A stretch of 64,000 nucleotides of DNA from Pseudomonas sp. RIT409 (lineage in GTDB: Bacteria; Pseudomonadota; Gammaproteobacteria; Pseudomonadales; Pseudomonadaceae), in assembly GCF_003052515.2 (NCBI RefSeq), contig NZ_QARE02000006.1, positions 62,001-126,000 of the forward strand, written 5' to 3'. The position numbers and the translations under genes were made by a program. The stretch's first letter is position 1, and each line of letters opens with the position of its first letter. Below are positions 42,853-55,187 of the stretch, in pieces. Below the pieces are notes generated by a model. That model was given only the letters and a program-made list of their open reading frames with translations, was not told the origin of the DNA and ran no database searches.

Positions 42853-43016
42853 ATTGTTCTCCGGCTGACAGTCGTCTGCGCAGGCTAGAGGCAAAGGCCA
42901 GGACAGGCCAGTGACAGAAGCGCGACAAGCGGGCGGTACAGTCTTCGATCCATCGCTTGATAAACCTGTTTGACGGCTCCATTTATCAGTCATTGGCCTA
43001 ATTTCAGGTGATCCTC

Positions 43017-43451
43017 ATGTCTGACCCTCTTCATATCCCCTGCCCCCACTGCAACGGCCTCAACCGCATCCCCGCCGATCGCCTGGCCGACCAGCCCAAA
43101 TGCGGGCGCTGCAAACAGCCGGTGCTGCTGAGCACACCGTTCAATCTCTCCCAAGGCGACTACGCCAGCCAGATCAAGGGCGACCTGCCGCTGCTAGTGG
43201 ATGTCTGGGCGGACTGGTGCGGGCCGTGCAAATCATTTGCGCCGACGTTCGAGCAGGCAGCGGTTCAACTGAGCGGGCGTGTGCGTTTGGCGAAGCTGGA
43301 CAGCGAGGCCAATCAGCAGCTTTCGGCGCAATTGGGCATCCGGTCGATTCCGAGCCTGATTCTGTTCAAGAATGGCCGCGAAGTGGCCCGCCAGAGCGGT
43401 GCAATGCCTTTGCCGCAATTGACCGCTTGGCTCAAGAGCCAGGGGATCTGA
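43017..43451 (+). CDS. trxC: Thioredoxin 2 (TrxC)
   Basis: Cytoplasmic thioredoxin with an N-terminal zinc finger, 144 residues. Two CxxC pairs, CPHC and CGRC, bind zinc near the N-terminus; the redox motif WCGPC follows in the thioredoxin fold, with the cis-proline in IRSIPSL. It reduces protein disulphides and is commonly induced by oxidative stress. The ATG at 43017 has AGGTG six bases upstream. Confidence 0.95.
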   Translation: MSDPLHIPCPHCNGLNRIPADRLADQPKCGRCKQPVLLSTPFNLSQGDYASQIKGDLPLLVDVWADWCGPCKSFAPTFEQAAVQLSGRVRLAKLDSEANQQLSAQLGIRSIPSLILFKNGREVARQSGAMPLPQLTAWLKSQGI

Positions 43452-43632
43452 CGCCTCATACGCTCTGGCATGCCGCTGTCGTGAGATTGAGTTGCCAGCG
43501 TCGTCTGCTGAGCCGCAGCCGTTCTCCGCATATCCGGTAGGACCTGTCCGAACGTGCGCTTGCGCGCTCCAGACTCAGCATTGGCCGCCTAAGGTTAAGC
43601 CACTTCCACGGTTTACCAGAGGGCGATACACG

Positions 43633-44031
43633 ATGACGGCAGCGATCAGGGAAGGTGACGCCACCAGCACGGGTGGCAGGGTTTTGCAAACGTCCGGTAC
43701 GCAGGTATGGAGAGAGCGTCGGCTGGCCCGCATGGGTGATCCAGTGTGGTGCGGGGCGTGCGGGACCGTCGGGTTTATCGCCCAAGGCAACCCGACGTTC
43801 ATCGATGAAGTGTTGGCCGTTGCCACCGAAGGGCAGGCGGTACGTTGTGGCTGCCCGGAAGGAGAGCACCGGCTGATCGCCAGTCAGGATCAACTGAGGG
43901 CCGACATGCAGGCCACCATCGAGATCCCCAAGGATCAGGCGAGAAAAGCGCGCAAGCGGGCAAAGAAAATTGCCGCGCTCCTGAGCAGTGATCGGCCTCC
44001 AACTGCGGCGGCTCGATCCGATACGGCGTGA
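43633..44031 (+). CDS. PAAR-domain protein (type VI secretion tip)
   Basis: Short PAAR-repeat protein of 132 residues. The N-terminal about 95 residues follow the PAAR pattern: IREGDATSTGGRV, RLARMGDPVWC, and VATEGQAVRCGCP before HRLIAS. PAAR proteins cap the VgrG spike of the type VI secretion system and carry or recruit effectors. Here the usual GDxTxHG histidine is absent (GDATSTGG), and the C-terminal 35 residues are a basic Lys/Arg/Ala helix with no effector domain. The ATG at 43633 has GAGGG upstream. No vgrG or effector gene is next to it. Confidence 0.8.
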   Translation: MTAAIREGDATSTGGRVLQTSGTQVWRERRLARMGDPVWCGACGTVGFIAQGNPTFIDEVLAVATEGQAVRCGCPEGEHRLIASQDQLRADMQATIEIPKDQARKARKRAKKIAALLSSDRPPTAAARSDTA

Positions 44032-44056
44032 AAACACGGGCGCCTGGAATCACCGG

Positions 44057-44836
44057 TTACTGGGCTGCGTTGGCCTCCAACAAATGATGCAACTCGACAA
44101 ACTGCTGGCTGAGTTTATGCCGTGGCTCCAGATGGATCAGCGGCAAGCTGGCCTGGTGGGATTCGCGCATCTTCACTGAACTGTTGAGATACACCGGCAA
44201 CACCGGAAGACCTTCGGCAATCAATTCGTCGAGCATTTGCTGCGGCAGGCTCGCACGCGCCTGGAACTGGTTGACGATAATGCCTTCCACTTCCAGGTCT
44301 TCGTTGTGGTCGTCCTTCAATTCTTCGATTTCCCGAAGCAGGCCATACAGCGCCTGACGGGAAAAACTGTCGCAGTCGAAAGGAATGAGCACGCGATCCG
44401 CTGCGATCAATGCCGACACGGCGTAGAAATTCAGTGCGGGCGGCGTGTCGAGATAGATCCGGTCGTAGTCTTCGGCGAGTTCGTCGAGCAACTTACGCAG
44501 CTTGTTGATCTTGTGCTTGGCCTCGAGTTTGGGTTGCAGGTCTGCCAGTTCACCCGTGGCCGTCACAACGTGGAGGTTGTCGAAGGGGGTTTCGTAGATA
44601 TCCACCTGATTTTTTTTGGCGAAGGGTCCCGAGGACAAGGATTGCTTGAAAAACTCGGCAATGCCCATGGGAATCTCGTCACCGGTCAGGCCCGTAAGGT
44701 ACTGCGTCGAGTTGGCCTGGGCATCCAGGTCGATCAACAGCGTCCGATAGCCTTCGTTGGCACTCACCGCCGCCAGATTACAGGCGATGCTGGATTTACC
44801 CACACCGCCTTTCTGATTGAACACCACACGCCGCAT
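44057..44836 (-). CDS. Orphan ParA-family ATPase
   Basis: Cytoplasmic P-loop ATPase of 259 residues, starting at 44836 (GGGAG upstream). The deviant Walker A motif KGGVGKSS, switch LIDLDAQANST and YLDTPPAL are those of ParA/Soj proteins that position cargo such as DNA or protein complexes. No parB follows, and this is not the chromosomal parAB locus, so it more likely positions a protein complex or is of unknown use. It converges on the PAAR gene. Confidence 0.88.
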   Translation of the reverse strand: MRRVVFNQKGGVGKSSIACNLAAVSANEGYRTLLIDLDAQANSTQYLTGLTGDEIPMGIAEFFKQSLSSGPFAKKNQVDIYETPFDNLHVVTATGELADLQPKLEAKHKINKLRKLLDELAEDYDRIYLDTPPALNFYAVSALIAADRVLIPFDCDSFSRQALYGLLREIEELKDDHNEDLEVEGIIVNQFQARASLPQQMLDELIAEGLPVLPVYLNSSVKMRESHQASLPLIHLEPRHKLSQQFVELHHLLEANAAQ

Positions 44837-45118
44837 GTCATTACTCCCTGTCGCAGTCTTGTCTCGCTGGCCGGTACGCGCCCTGATGAATGGCCCGAGT
44901 CTAGGCAAATCAGGTGACAACGGCGAGTGCTTCGACCATTCGAGACGAAGGAAACTGACGAAGACTACTGAGCCACGTGAATTATCCGACTTACAAATTG
45001 CTACATGTCTTACTCATCAGGATAATGCCTCCCACCCCGCCAGGCTTCGATGCCGGTAAACGCGGAGAGTCAGCGTCGTCGCGAGGCTCCACAGACGTCA
45101 ATCTTAAGGTGGCATCCC

Positions 45119-45607
45119 ATGATTCGTGCTCTTTTGCTGCTTTGCGTCGTGCTGTTGAGTGCTTGCACCAGCCACGCGCCGCTACCGGCACAAATTCCGC
45201 ACATCAAATTTCCGAAGCAGTTGCACGTCCAGCGTGAGCAAGGCGGTCTGCGCCAGGACTGGCTGGTGACAGCGCACAAGGAGCGCCACGGCCTGAGGTG
45301 GTCGTTGACCGATCCATCCGGCACCCTGCTTGCGCGAGAGCAACTGTACGAAGAGGCCTGGACGCCGGACAGCTCGCTGCCGCCGAACCCGGAAGCCAGA
45401 GAGCTGTTCGCCGCTGTGCTGTTCGCCCTGACCTCCAATGAGGAAGCCCGTTTCGACTATCCCGGCGTCGTATTGCTGCCTCACGCGCGCACACTGGAAG
45501 ATCGCTGGCGCGTCGATTACGCCTCCGAAGGGATCTTTCGCATCACGCTGGAAAGCGGCGAACTGACCTATATCGTCAGTCCGGTCGGTGGCAAGGCCTC
45601 AAAATAA
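45119..45607 (+). CDS. Lipoprotein, possibly DUF3261 family
   Basis: Outer-membrane-type lipoprotein of 162 residues. The lipobox LLSAC follows a short signal peptide (MIRALLLLCVVLLSAC), with lipidation expected at the cysteine at residue 16. The ATG at 45119 has AAGGTGG seven bases upstream. The mature part is all beta (QDWLVTAHKERHGLRWSL, WRVDYASEGIFRITL) and may belong to the DUF3261 family; this is a weak resemblance. No function is known. Confidence 0.8.
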   Translation: MIRALLLLCVVLLSACTSHAPLPAQIPHIKFPKQLHVQREQGGLRQDWLVTAHKERHGLRWSLTDPSGTLLAREQLYEEAWTPDSSLPPNPEARELFAAVLFALTSNEEARFDYPGVVLLPHARTLEDRWRVDYASEGIFRITLESGELTYIVSPVGGKASK

Positions 45608-45637
45608 TCGAGGGACACCGTATGGATGAACGGTCAC

Positions 45638-46528
45638 TCACCCCGCCTTACGCGTCACCAATTCCACAAACGCCTTGGCCATGGGCGATTTCTGATCCTT
45701 GCGTTGTACCAGCCATACCGCCGATGTCGCCTCGTCATCGAGCAACGTGCGATACACCACGCCATCGATACGCATGCGTTGATAGGACGCAGGCAATACC
45801 GTCACCCCTAACCCCGCCGCCACCAGACCGATGATCGTCATTGCCTCACCGGCCTCCTGCGCGAACAAGGGGCTGAACCCCGCAGCGCGCGCCAGGTCAA
45901 GCAATTGGGCGTACAACCCGCTGCCGTAACTGCGAGGAAAGAACACGAACGGCTCGCTCGCCAGTGAGTTGAGATACATCCCCTGCTCGCTGCCTTCGGC
46001 CAGTGGGTGATCCGAGCGCAGCACCGCCACCAATGGCTCGCGCAATAACTCCACTGCAACCAACGAGTCCGGTAACGGCAAAGGCCGCATGATGCCAACC
46101 TGCATCGACTCTTCTTCCAGCCGTTCCGCCACCTCTCGACTGCTCATTTCCTGCAGCGCGAGATGCACGGCCGGGTAGCGTTGGCGGAAGGCGAAGATCG
46201 CCTGCGGGATGCTCGAAGTGAACGGTGCCGACGCCGTGAAACCGATCTTCAGTTCACCCAGTTCCCCCAACTGCGCGCGTCGCGCCACATCCGAGGCTTT
46301 CTCGACCTGCGCGAGCACCAGCCGCGCTTCATCGAGGAACAGTCGTCCCGCTTCACTCAATTCCACCCGTCGGTTGGTACGCTCGAACAGGCGCGCGCCC
46401 AGTTCCTGTTCGAGGGCCTGAATCTGCTGGCTGAGCGGCGGCTGTGAAATGCCCAAGGCCTCGGCAGCCCGTCCAAAATGCAGCTCTTCGGCAACTGCAA
46501 TGAAATAGCGCAAATGACGTAATTCCAA
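45638..46528 (-). CDS. ynfL: LysR-type regulator, YnfL-like
   Basis: LysR-family regulator of 296 residues. The N-terminal winged helix (ELRHLRYFIAVAEELHFGRAA and SQPPLSQQIQALEQELG) is followed by the type 2 periplasmic-binding-like sensor domain from about residue 90. It matches E. coli YnfL along its length, including EAMTIIGLVAAGLGVTVLPAS. As in E. coli it is divergent from an YnfM-type transporter gene, which it probably controls through the shared 115-base region. The inducer is unknown. Confidence 0.9.
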   Translation of the reverse strand: MELRHLRYFIAVAEELHFGRAAEALGISQPPLSQQIQALEQELGARLFERTNRRVELSEAGRLFLDEARLVLAQVEKASDVARRAQLGELGELKIGFTASAPFTSSIPQAIFAFRQRYPAVHLALQEMSSREVAERLEEESMQVGIMRPLPLPDSLVAVELLREPLVAVLRSDHPLAEGSEQGMYLNSLASEPFVFFPRSYGSGLYAQLLDLARAAGFSPLFAQEAGEAMTIIGLVAAGLGVTVLPASYQRMRIDGVVYRTLLDDEATSAVWLVQRKDQKSPMAKAFVELVTRKAG

Positions 46529-46550
46529 GGGTTCACCATTGAGTCGTTAA

Positions 46551-46565
46551 ACCTATCAATTAGGT
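46551..46565. promoter_or_regulatory. Palindrome ACCTA N5 TAGGT, candidate LysR operator
   Basis: A perfect 5-base inverted repeat around TCAAT, lying 22 bases upstream of the LysR gene and within the divergent promoter region shared with the transporter. This is the expected place and size for a LysR-type binding site. Confidence 0.55.
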
Positions 46566-46643
46566 CGAACAATATATTGGAAGGAATCGTTAGCGAGCTA
46601 TATGCTTTTTCCATTGCCATGCTGCTTTTTCTTGAGGTTAATC

Positions 46644-47903
46644 GTGAATACTGCTGCATCCCCCGCGCCCGCCATGATCGAAGCCGCGATTCCGCTGGGT
46701 GATACGTACATCGAAAAAAACACCCCTGCCTTCATCCGCACCGTACTGGCTCTCTTCTCCGGCGGTTTCGCCACGTTTGCCCTGCTCTACTGCGTTCAGC
46801 CGATGATGCCGCTCCTGTCGCATGAGTTCTCGATCAACGCTGCGCAGAGCAGCCTGATTTTGTCGGTCTCCACCGCGACGCTCGCCATTGGCTTGCTGAT
46901 CACCGGGCCGATTTCCGATCGCCTGGGACGCAAGTCGGTGATGGTGTTCGCGCTGTTTTCCGCAGCTTTTTTCACCCTGGCCAGCGCGGTGATGCCGAGT
47001 TGGGAAGGTGTGCTCGTGACCCGGGCGCTGGTTGGCCTTTCCTTGAGCGGCCTGGCGGCCGTCGGAATGACCTACCTCAGTGAAGAAATCCACCCTCAGC
47101 ATATTGGCCTGGCCATGGGGCTTTACATCGGGGGCAACGCCATTGGGGGAATGAGCGGGCGCTTGATCACCGGGGTCTTGAGTGACTTCGTAAGCTGGCA
47201 CACTTCGCTGCTGATCATGGGCCTGGTCGCTCTGGGCGCTGCCGGCCTGTTCTGGAAATTCCTGCCGCCCTCCCGCAATTTCCGCTCAAGTCCGCTCAAC
47301 GCTCGCAACCTGTTGGACGGGTTTGTCATGCAATTCCGTGACGCAGGGCTGCCGTGGCTCTTCCTGGAAGGCTTTCTGCTGATGGGCGCCTTCGTGACCC
47401 TGTTCAACTACATCGGCTATCGCTTGCTGGCAGACCCTTACAACCTGAGCCAGGCCGTGGTGGGGCTGTTCTCGGTGGTTTACCTGTCGGGTATCTACAG
47501 CTCCGCCAAAATTGGCGCACTGGCCGACAAACTGGGACGCCGCCGAGTGTTGTGGGCCGTCATCGGGTTGATGCTTGCAGGTTTGCTGCTGACCTTGTTT
47601 ACCCCGCTGCCCATTGTGATCGTCGGTGTGCTGATGTTCACGTTCGGCTTCTTTGGCGCCCACTCGGTGGCCAGCAGTTGGATTGGTCGTCGCGCCATCA
47701 AAGCCAAAGGCCAGGCTTCGTCGTTGTACCTGTTCAGCTACTACGTGGGTTCCAGCGTCGCGGGGACGGGCGGCGGGGTGTTCTGGCACTACGGCGGCTG
47801 GAACGGAATCGGGTTGTTCATTGGCATCCTGCTGCTGGTGGCCCTGGTCGCTGCCCTGAAGTTGGCGAAACTGCAGCCTTTGCCAGCCAACGCCCCAATC
47901 TGA
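46644..47903 (+). CDS. ynfM: MFS transporter YnfM-like
   Basis: Inner-membrane major-facilitator exporter of 419 residues and about 12 helices. It follows E. coli YnfM closely: FATFALLYCVQPMMPLLS, AVGMTYLSEEIHP and GGNAIGGMSGRLITG. The GTG at 46644 is chosen because GAGG lies six bases upstream; an ATG 14 codons earlier has no site. E. coli YnfM has been grouped with arabinose-polymer or drug exporters; the substrate here is unknown. Probably regulated by the divergent LysR protein. Confidence 0.9.
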   Translation: MNTAASPAPAMIEAAIPLGDTYIEKNTPAFIRTVLALFSGGFATFALLYCVQPMMPLLSHEFSINAAQSSLILSVSTATLAIGLLITGPISDRLGRKSVMVFALFSAAFFTLASAVMPSWEGVLVTRALVGLSLSGLAAVGMTYLSEEIHPQHIGLAMGLYIGGNAIGGMSGRLITGVLSDFVSWHTSLLIMGLVALGAAGLFWKFLPPSRNFRSSPLNARNLLDGFVMQFRDAGLPWLFLEGFLLMGAFVTLFNYIGYRLLADPYNLSQAVVGLFSVVYLSGIYSSAKIGALADKLGRRRVLWAVIGLMLAGLLLTLFTPLPIVIVGVLMFTFGFFGAHSVASSWIGRRAIKAKGQASSLYLFSYYVGSSVAGTGGGVFWHYGGWNGIGLFIGILLLVALVAALKLAKLQPLPANAPI

Positions 47904-47924
47904 CGGCGCAGCCGATTTCAAATG

Positions 47925-47954
47925 AAAACGCCCGGAACTCATGCCGGGCGTTTT
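47925..47954. terminator. Bidirectional terminator between ynfM and hemE
   Basis: Stem AAAACGCCCGG / CCGGGCGTTTT with an 8-base loop: a GC-rich hairpin with A-run before and T-run after, so it can end transcripts from both converging genes. Confidence 0.93.
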
Positions 47955-47973
47955 CACATCGAAGCGTGGGCGC

Positions 47974-49038
47974 TTAGGGGTGGTACTGCGCCGACAACTC
48001 ATGCACGGCGTTGATGAACGCGCCGGCGTTGGCCGGATCGACTTCCGGTGTGATGCCATGGCCAAGGTTGAATACATGGCCGGTGCCGCTGCCATAGCTC
48101 TTGAGGATATTGGCGACTTCCTGGCGAATGGCCTCTGGACGAGCGTAGAGCACCGTGGGGTCCATGTTGCCTTGAAGGGCGACTTTGCTACCAACGCGGC
48201 GGCGAGCCTCGCCGATGTCGCACGTCCAATCCAGCCCCAGCGCATCGGCGCCTGCATCGGCGATGCTTTCCAGCCACAGACCACCGCCCTTGGTAAACAG
48301 GATCACCGGGACTTTACGGCCCTCATGCTCGCGGATCAGGCCGCTGACGATCTTGCGCATATAGGCCAGCGAGAACTCCTGATACGCCGCTGCCGAGAGA
48401 CTCCCGCCCCAACTGTCGAAAATCTGTACGGCCTGCGCACCGGCGAGGATCTGCCCGTTCAAATACGCCGTGACTGACTGAGCGAGCTTGTCCAGCAGCA
48501 GGTGCATGGCTTGCGGGTTGTCGTAGAGCATGGCCTTGCACTTGCGGAAGTCCTTTGATGAGCCGCCTTCGACCATGTAGGTCGCCAGGGTCCACGGGCT
48601 GCCAGAGAAACCAATCAAGGGCACACGGCCATTGAGTTCACGGCGAATGGTGCTGACTGCGTCCATGACGTAGCCCAAGTCCTTCTGCGCATCGGGTATG
48701 GGCAGAGCTTCGATATCGGCCACGGTGGTAACAGTCTTTTTGAAGCGCGGGCCTTCACCGGTTTCGAAATACAGCCCCAGGCCCATGGCATCAGGCACGG
48801 TGAGGATGTCGGAGAAAAGAATCGCCGCGTCCAGTGGGTAACGCTCAAGCGGCTGCAAGGTGACTTCACAGGCGAACGCCGGGTTCATGCACAGACTCAT
48901 GAAATCCCCGGCCTTGGCGCGGCTGGCGCGGTATTCCGGGAGATAACGGCCTGCCTGCCGCATCATCCACACCGGGGTGACGTCGACGGGTTGCTTGAGC
49001 AGTGCACGCAGGAAACGGTCGTTCTTCAGGGCAGTCAT
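47974..49038 (-). CDS. hemE: Uroporphyrinogen decarboxylase HemE
   Basis: Converts uroporphyrinogen III to coproporphyrinogen III in cytoplasmic haem synthesis by removing four acetate carboxyls. 354 residues, usual length. The N-terminal signature [12 protein letters not shown] holds the substrate-binding arginines, and the second signature [17 protein letters not shown] is present, with [14 protein letters not shown] carrying the key Asp. It is a single gene bounded by two strong hairpin terminators, downstream of gltD on the same strand. Confidence 0.97.
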   Translation of the reverse strand: MTALKNDRFLRALLKQPVDVTPVWMMRQAGRYLPEYRASRAKAGDFMSLCMNPAFACEVTLQPLERYPLDAAILFSDILTVPDAMGLGLYFETGEGPRFKKTVTTVADIEALPIPDAQKDLGYVMDAVSTIRRELNGRVPLIGFSGSPWTLATYMVEGGSSKDFRKCKAMLYDNPQAMHLLLDKLAQSVTAYLNGQILAGAQAVQIFDSWGGSLSAAAYQEFSLAYMRKIVSGLIREHEGRKVPVILFTKGGGLWLESIADAGADALGLDWTCDIGEARRRVGSKVALQGNMDPTVLYARPEAIRQEVANILKSYGSGTGHVFNLGHGITPEVDPANAGAFINAVHELSAQYHP

Positions 49039-49085
49039 GGCAGGATCCGGAAAAAAAGTGCGGGCATTTTCTCAGACACCAACGC

Positions 49086-49113
49086 AAAAGGCACGGTCAG
49101 TACCGTGCCTTTT
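49086..49113. terminator. Terminator downstream of gltD
   Basis: Perfect 12-base stem AAAAGGCACGGT / ACCGTGCCTTTT with a 4-base loop, with T-runs on both strands. It ends the leftward glt transcript before hemE. A further hairpin GTAGCA...TGCTAC lies at about 49157-49194. Confidence 0.92.
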
Positions 49114-49207
49114 GTCTATGGGGGCGATTTGTCGCAGCGTTGACACGCCTTCTATGTAGCAACACGGCTTATGCCGGCAAGCCTTGCTGCTACAGGGCGC
49201 GTGTCGC

Positions 49208-50740
<1,533 letters not shown>

Positions 50741-50741
50741 G

Positions 50742-53700
50742 TTATTGCGGGTTAGCGCGGGTGCTGGACAACAGCGACTTCAGGTTCGCGGCTTTTGGCT
50801 TCACCAGCCAGAAGCGGCGCAGGTAGTCATCCAGGTTTTCCCAGAGATTACGACCCCATTCGCTGTCGGTTTCCTTCACGTATTCCGCAAGCACGCTTTC
50901 CAGATGGCTGCGATAGGCTTCCATCGCTTCACCACTGATGCGCTGGATTTCAACCAGTTCGTGGTTGACCCGGTCAACGAAGGTGTTGTCCTGATCGAGC
51001 ACGTAGGCGAAACCACCGGTCATGCCGGAACCGAAGTTGTAGCCGGTCTTGCCCAGTACGCAGACAAAACCGCCGGTCATGTACTCGCAGCAGTGATCGC
51101 CAGTGCCCTCTACCACGGCATGGGCGCCGGAGTTACGCACACCGAAACGCTCACCGGCAGTACCCGCAGCAAAAAGCTTGCCGCCAGTGGCCCCATACAG
51201 GCAGGTGTTACCGACAATGGCGCTGTCCTGGGTTTTGAACGGGCTGCCTTTCGGCGGCACAATCACCAGCTTGCCGGCGGTCATGCCCTTGCCGACGTAG
51301 TCGTTGGCGTCGCCTTCCAGGTACATGTTCAGGCCACCGGCGTTCCACACGCCAAAGCTCTGACCGGCCGTGCCCTTGAAGCGGAAGGTCACTGGCGCAT
51401 CTTTCATGCCTTGGTTGCCGTGCAACTTGGCGATCTCACCGGAGATCCGTGCGCCGATGGAGCGGTCGCAGTTGCAGATGTCCAATTCGTACTCGCCGCC
51501 GCTCTTCGACGCGATGGCCGCCTTGGCCATCTCGACCATTTGCTCGGCCAGCAGGCCTTGGTCAAATGGCGGGTTGCGGTCAACGCTGCAGAACTGCGGC
51601 TTGTCGGCCGGGACATGATCGCTGCCCAACAGCGGGGTCAGGTCCAGGTGCTGCTGCTTCTCGGTTTCACCGGGCAGAATGTCCAGCAAATCGGTACGCC
51701 CGATCAGCTCTTCCAGCGAGCGAACACCGAGTTTGGCCAACCATTCGCGCGTCTCTTCAGCCACATAGGTGAAGAAGTTGATCACCATGTCGACGGTGCC
51801 GATGTAGTGATCCTTGCGCAGCTTGTCGTTCTGGGTCGCCACGCCCGTGGCGCAGTTGTTCAGGTGGCAGATACGCAGGTATTTGCAGCCCAGCGCGATC
51901 ATCGGTGCGGTGCCGAAGCCGAAGCTCTCGGCTCCCAGGATGGCAGCCTTGATCACGTCCAGACCGGTTTTCAGGCCACCGTCGGTCTGCACACGGACCT
52001 TGCCGCGCAGGTCGTTGCCGCGCAGGGTCTGGTGGGTTTCGGCCAGGCCGATTTCCCACGGCGCGCCCGCGTATTTGATCGACGACAATGGCGATGCACC
52101 GGTACCGCCGTCATAGCCGGAAATGGTGATCAGGTCCGCATAGGCCTTGGCCACACCGGCAGCAATGGTGCCGACGCCCGCTTCGGCCACCAGCTTGACC
52201 GACACCAGCGCCGATGGGTTGACCTGTTTGAGGTCGAAAATCAGCTGCGACAGGTCTTCGATCGAGTAAATGTCGTGGTGCGGTGGAGGCGAAATGAGCG
52301 TCACACCCGGTACTGCGTAACGCAGCTTGGCGATCAGGCCGTTGACCTTGCCGCCCGGCAATTGACCGCCTTCGCCCGGTTTGGCGCCTTGAGCGACCTT
52401 GATCTGCAACACGTCGGCGTTGACCAGGTACTCAGGGGTCACGCCGAAACGACCGGTCGCGATCTGCTTGATCTTGGAACTGCGGATGGTGCCGTAGCGC
52501 GACGGATCTTCACCGCCCTCGCCCGAGTTGGAGCGCGCACCCAAGCGGTTCATCGCCTCGGCCAGTGCTTCGTGGGCCTCCGGCGACAGCGCCCCCAGGG
52601 AAATACCCGCCGAGTCGAAACGCTTGAGGATCGCTTCCAGTGGCTCGACTTCGTCGAGGCTCATCGGCGTGTCCAGTTGTTTGACTTTGAACAGGTCACG
52701 AATCATCGACACCGGACGGTTGTCCACCAGCGCGGTGTACTCCTTGAACTTGGCATAGTCGCCCTGTTGCACGGCGGCTTGCAGCGTGGCGACCACATCC
52801 GGGTTGTACGCGTGGTACTCGCCGCCGTAGACGAACTTCAGAAGCCCGCCCTGCTGGATCGGCTTGCGCGGGCTCCAGGCTTCGGCAGCCAACGCTTTCT
52901 GCTCGGCTTCGATGTCGACGAAACGCGCACCCTTGATACGGCTCGGTACGCCACGGAAGCTCAACTCGCAGACCTCTTCCGACAGCCCGATGGCTTCGAA
53001 CAGTTGCGCGCCACGGTACGAGCCGATGGTCGAGATGCCCATTTTCGACAGAATCTTGAGCAAGCCCTTGGTGATGCCTTTACGGTAGTTCTTGAAGACT
53101 TCATAGAGGTCCCCAAGGACTTCACCGGTGCGGATCAGATCGCCCAGCACTTCGTAAGCCAGGAACGGATAAACCGCCGAAGCACCGAAGCCGATCAGAA
53201 CGGCAAAATGGTGTGGATCGCGAGCGGTAGCGGTTTCCACCAGAATGTTGCTGTCGCACCGCAGACCTTTTTCGGTCAGGCGGTGGTGCACCGCACCTGT
53301 TGCCAGAGAGGCATGAATGGGCAGCTTGCCCGGCGCGATATGGCGGTCGCTCAGCACGATCTGGGTACGCCCGGCGCGCACGGCTTCTTCGGCCTGATCG
53401 GCAATATTGCGCACGGCCGCTTCCAGGCCAACGCCCTCGTCGTAGTTCAGGTCGATGACTTGGCGATCGAAACCTTCACGCTCGAGGTTCATCAGCGCGC
53501 GCCACTTCGCAGGCGAAATGATCGGCGAACTGAGGATGACACGCGATGCGTGCTCCGGCGATTCCTGGAAAATGTTGCGCTCGGCCCCGAGGCAGACTTC
53601 CAGCGACATGACGATGGCTTCACGCAGCGGGTCGATCGGCGGGTTGGTGACCTGCGCGAATTGCTGGCGGAAATAATCGTAAGGCGTGCGGACACGACGC

Positions 53701-55187
53701 GACAGCACGGCCATTGGCGTGTCGTCACCCATCGAACCGACCGCTTCCTGCCCTTGCTCGCCCAGCGGACGCAGCACCTGATCACGCTCCTCGAACGTGA
53801 CCTGGAACATCTTCATGTACTGCTTGAGCTGATCCTGGTTATAGAACGCCGAACCGTGATCGTGGTCTTCCAGCGTTGCCTGAATACGCAGGGCGTGCTT
53901 GCGCAGCCACTGCTTGTAAGGGTGGCGCGACTTCAAACGGCTGTCGATGGCGTCGGTATCGAGGATCTGGCCGGTTTCAGTGTCCACGGCAAAGATCTGA
54001 CCCGGGCCGACGCGGCCCTTGGCGATGACGTCTTCCGGGGTGTAGTTCCAAACGCCGATTTCCGACGCTAGCGTGATGTAACCGTTCTTGGTGGTGACCC
54101 AGCGCGCCGGCCGCAAACCGTTACGGTCGAGCAGGCAAACGGCGTGGCGACCTTCGGTCATCACGATGCCGGCCGGGCCGTCCCACGGCTCCATGTGCAT
54201 GGAGTTGAATTCATAGAACGCACGCAGATCCGGGTCCATGGTCTCGACGTTCTGCCACGCTGGCGGCACCAGCATGCGCACGCCACGGAACAGGTCGATA
54301 CCGCCGGTCACCATCAACTCCAGCATGTTGTCCATGCTCGAAGAGTCGGACCCCACGCGGTTGACCAGCGGGCCCAGCTCGTCCAGCACCATCAAGTCGT
54401 TGGCGAACTTGGTGCGACGAGCCTGCGCCCAGTTGCGGTTACCGGTAATGGTGTTGATCTCGCCGTTGTGAGCGAGGAAGCGGAATGGCTGGGCCAGCGG
54501 CCATTTCGGCAGGGTGTTGGTCGAGAAACGCTGGTGAAACACGCAGATTGCGGTCTGCAGACGTTCGTCGCCCAGGTCCGGATAGAATGCCGTGAGGTCA
54601 CGCGGCATCATCAGACCTTTATAAATGATGGTCTTGTGGGAGAAGCTGCAGATGTAGTGATCGGTGTCGGCGGCGTTGGACACGGACGAGCGACGACGGG
54701 CGCAGAACAGTTTGATGGCGAATTCCTGATCGCTCAGCCCCTCACCGCCAATGAACACCTGCTCGATCTTCGGCAGGCGCTCCAGCGCCAGACGGCCGAG
54801 GACGCTGGTGTCGATGGGCACCTGGCGCCAACCGATGAGGGTCAGGCCCTCGGCGAGGATTTCGCGGTTCATGTTCTCGCGGGCGGCTTCAGCCTTGGCG
54901 TCATCCTGGTTGAGAAACACCATACCCACGCAGTATTGGCGCGGCAGTTCGACGTCGAAATGCTCACGGGCGACAGCCCGCAGAAAGGTGTCGGGTTTTT
55001 GCATCAACAGCCCGCAACCGTCACCGGTCTTGCCGTCGGCGTTGATCCCACCGCGATGGGTCATGCAGGTCAAGGCTTCAATAGCCGTTTGCAACAGATG
55101 ATGACTGGGCTCGCCTTGCATATGGGCAATCAAGCCGAAACCGCAGTTATCCTTGAACTCTTCTGGTTGGTACAGACCTGCTTTCAT
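50742..55187 (-). CDS. gltB: Glutamate synthase large subunit GltB
   Basis: Large subunit of NADPH-GOGAT, 1481 residues: transfers the amide of glutamine to 2-oxoglutarate. A short propeptide precedes the nucleophile cysteine at about residue 17 ([11 protein letters not shown]), which must be exposed by cleavage. The class II glutaminase domain spans about 17-420, followed by a central domain, the FMN-binding synthase domain (about 800-1200) with the 3Fe-4S cysteines in [13 protein letters not shown], and a C-terminal beta-helix domain (GRISGE-type to TGGFAYVLD). The ATG at 55187 fits family starts better than the GTG two codons upstream. Confidence 0.97.
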   Translation of the reverse strand: MKAGLYQPEEFKDNCGFGLIAHMQGEPSHHLLQTAIEALTCMTHRGGINADGKTGDGCGLLMQKPDTFLRAVAREHFDVELPRQYCVGMVFLNQDDAKAEAARENMNREILAEGLTLIGWRQVPIDTSVLGRLALERLPKIEQVFIGGEGLSDQEFAIKLFCARRRSSVSNAADTDHYICSFSHKTIIYKGLMMPRDLTAFYPDLGDERLQTAICVFHQRFSTNTLPKWPLAQPFRFLAHNGEINTITGNRNWAQARRTKFANDLMVLDELGPLVNRVGSDSSSMDNMLELMVTGGIDLFRGVRMLVPPAWQNVETMDPDLRAFYEFNSMHMEPWDGPAGIVMTEGRHAVCLLDRNGLRPARWVTTKNGYITLASEIGVWNYTPEDVIAKGRVGPGQIFAVDTETGQILDTDAIDSRLKSRHPYKQWLRKHALRIQATLEDHDHGSAFYNQDQLKQYMKMFQVTFEERDQVLRPLGEQGQEAVGSMGDDTPMAVLSRRVRTPYDYFRQQFAQVTNPPIDPLREAIVMSLEVCLGAERNIFQESPEHASRVILSSPIISPAKWRALMNLEREGFDRQVIDLNYDEGVGLEAAVRNIADQAEEAVRAGRTQIVLSDRHIAPGKLPIHASLATGAVHHRLTEKGLRCDSNILVETATARDPHHFAVLIGFGASAVYPFLAYEVLGDLIRTGEVLGDLYEVFKNYRKGITKGLLKILSKMGISTIGSYRGAQLFEAIGLSEEVCELSFRGVPSRIKGARFVDIEAEQKALAAEAWSPRKPIQQGGLLKFVYGGEYHAYNPDVVATLQAAVQQGDYAKFKEYTALVDNRPVSMIRDLFKVKQLDTPMSLDEVEPLEAILKRFDSAGISLGALSPEAHEALAEAMNRLGARSNSGEGGEDPSRYGTIRSSKIKQIATGRFGVTPEYLVNADVLQIKVAQGAKPGEGGQLPGGKVNGLIAKLRYAVPGVTLISPPPHHDIYSIEDLSQLIFDLKQVNPSALVSVKLVAEAGVGTIAAGVAKAYADLITISGYDGGTGASPLSSIKYAGAPWEIGLAETHQTLRGNDLRGKVRVQTDGGLKTGLDVIKAAILGAESFGFGTAPMIALGCKYLRICHLNNCATGVATQNDKLRKDHYIGTVDMVINFFTYVAEETREWLAKLGVRSLEELIGRTDLLDILPGETEKQQHLDLTPLLGSDHVPADKPQFCSVDRNPPFDQGLLAEQMVEMAKAAIASKSGGEYELDICNCDRSIGARISGEIAKLHGNQGMKDAPVTFRFKGTAGQSFGVWNAGGLNMYLEGDANDYVGKGMTAGKLVIVPPKGSPFKTQDSAIVGNTCLYGATGGKLFAAGTAGERFGVRNSGAHAVVEGTGDHCCEYMTGGFVCVLGKTGYNFGSGMTGGFAYVLDQDNTFVDRVNHELVEIQRISGEAMEAYRSHLESVLAEYVKETDSEWGRNLWENLDDYLRRFWLVKPKAANLKSLLSSTRANPQ

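Noticed and set aside
43530..43580. GTAGGACCTGTCCGAACGTGCGCTTGCGCGCTCC as a further REP element
   Set aside because: Only short fragments resemble the REP arm and there is no facing partner arm.
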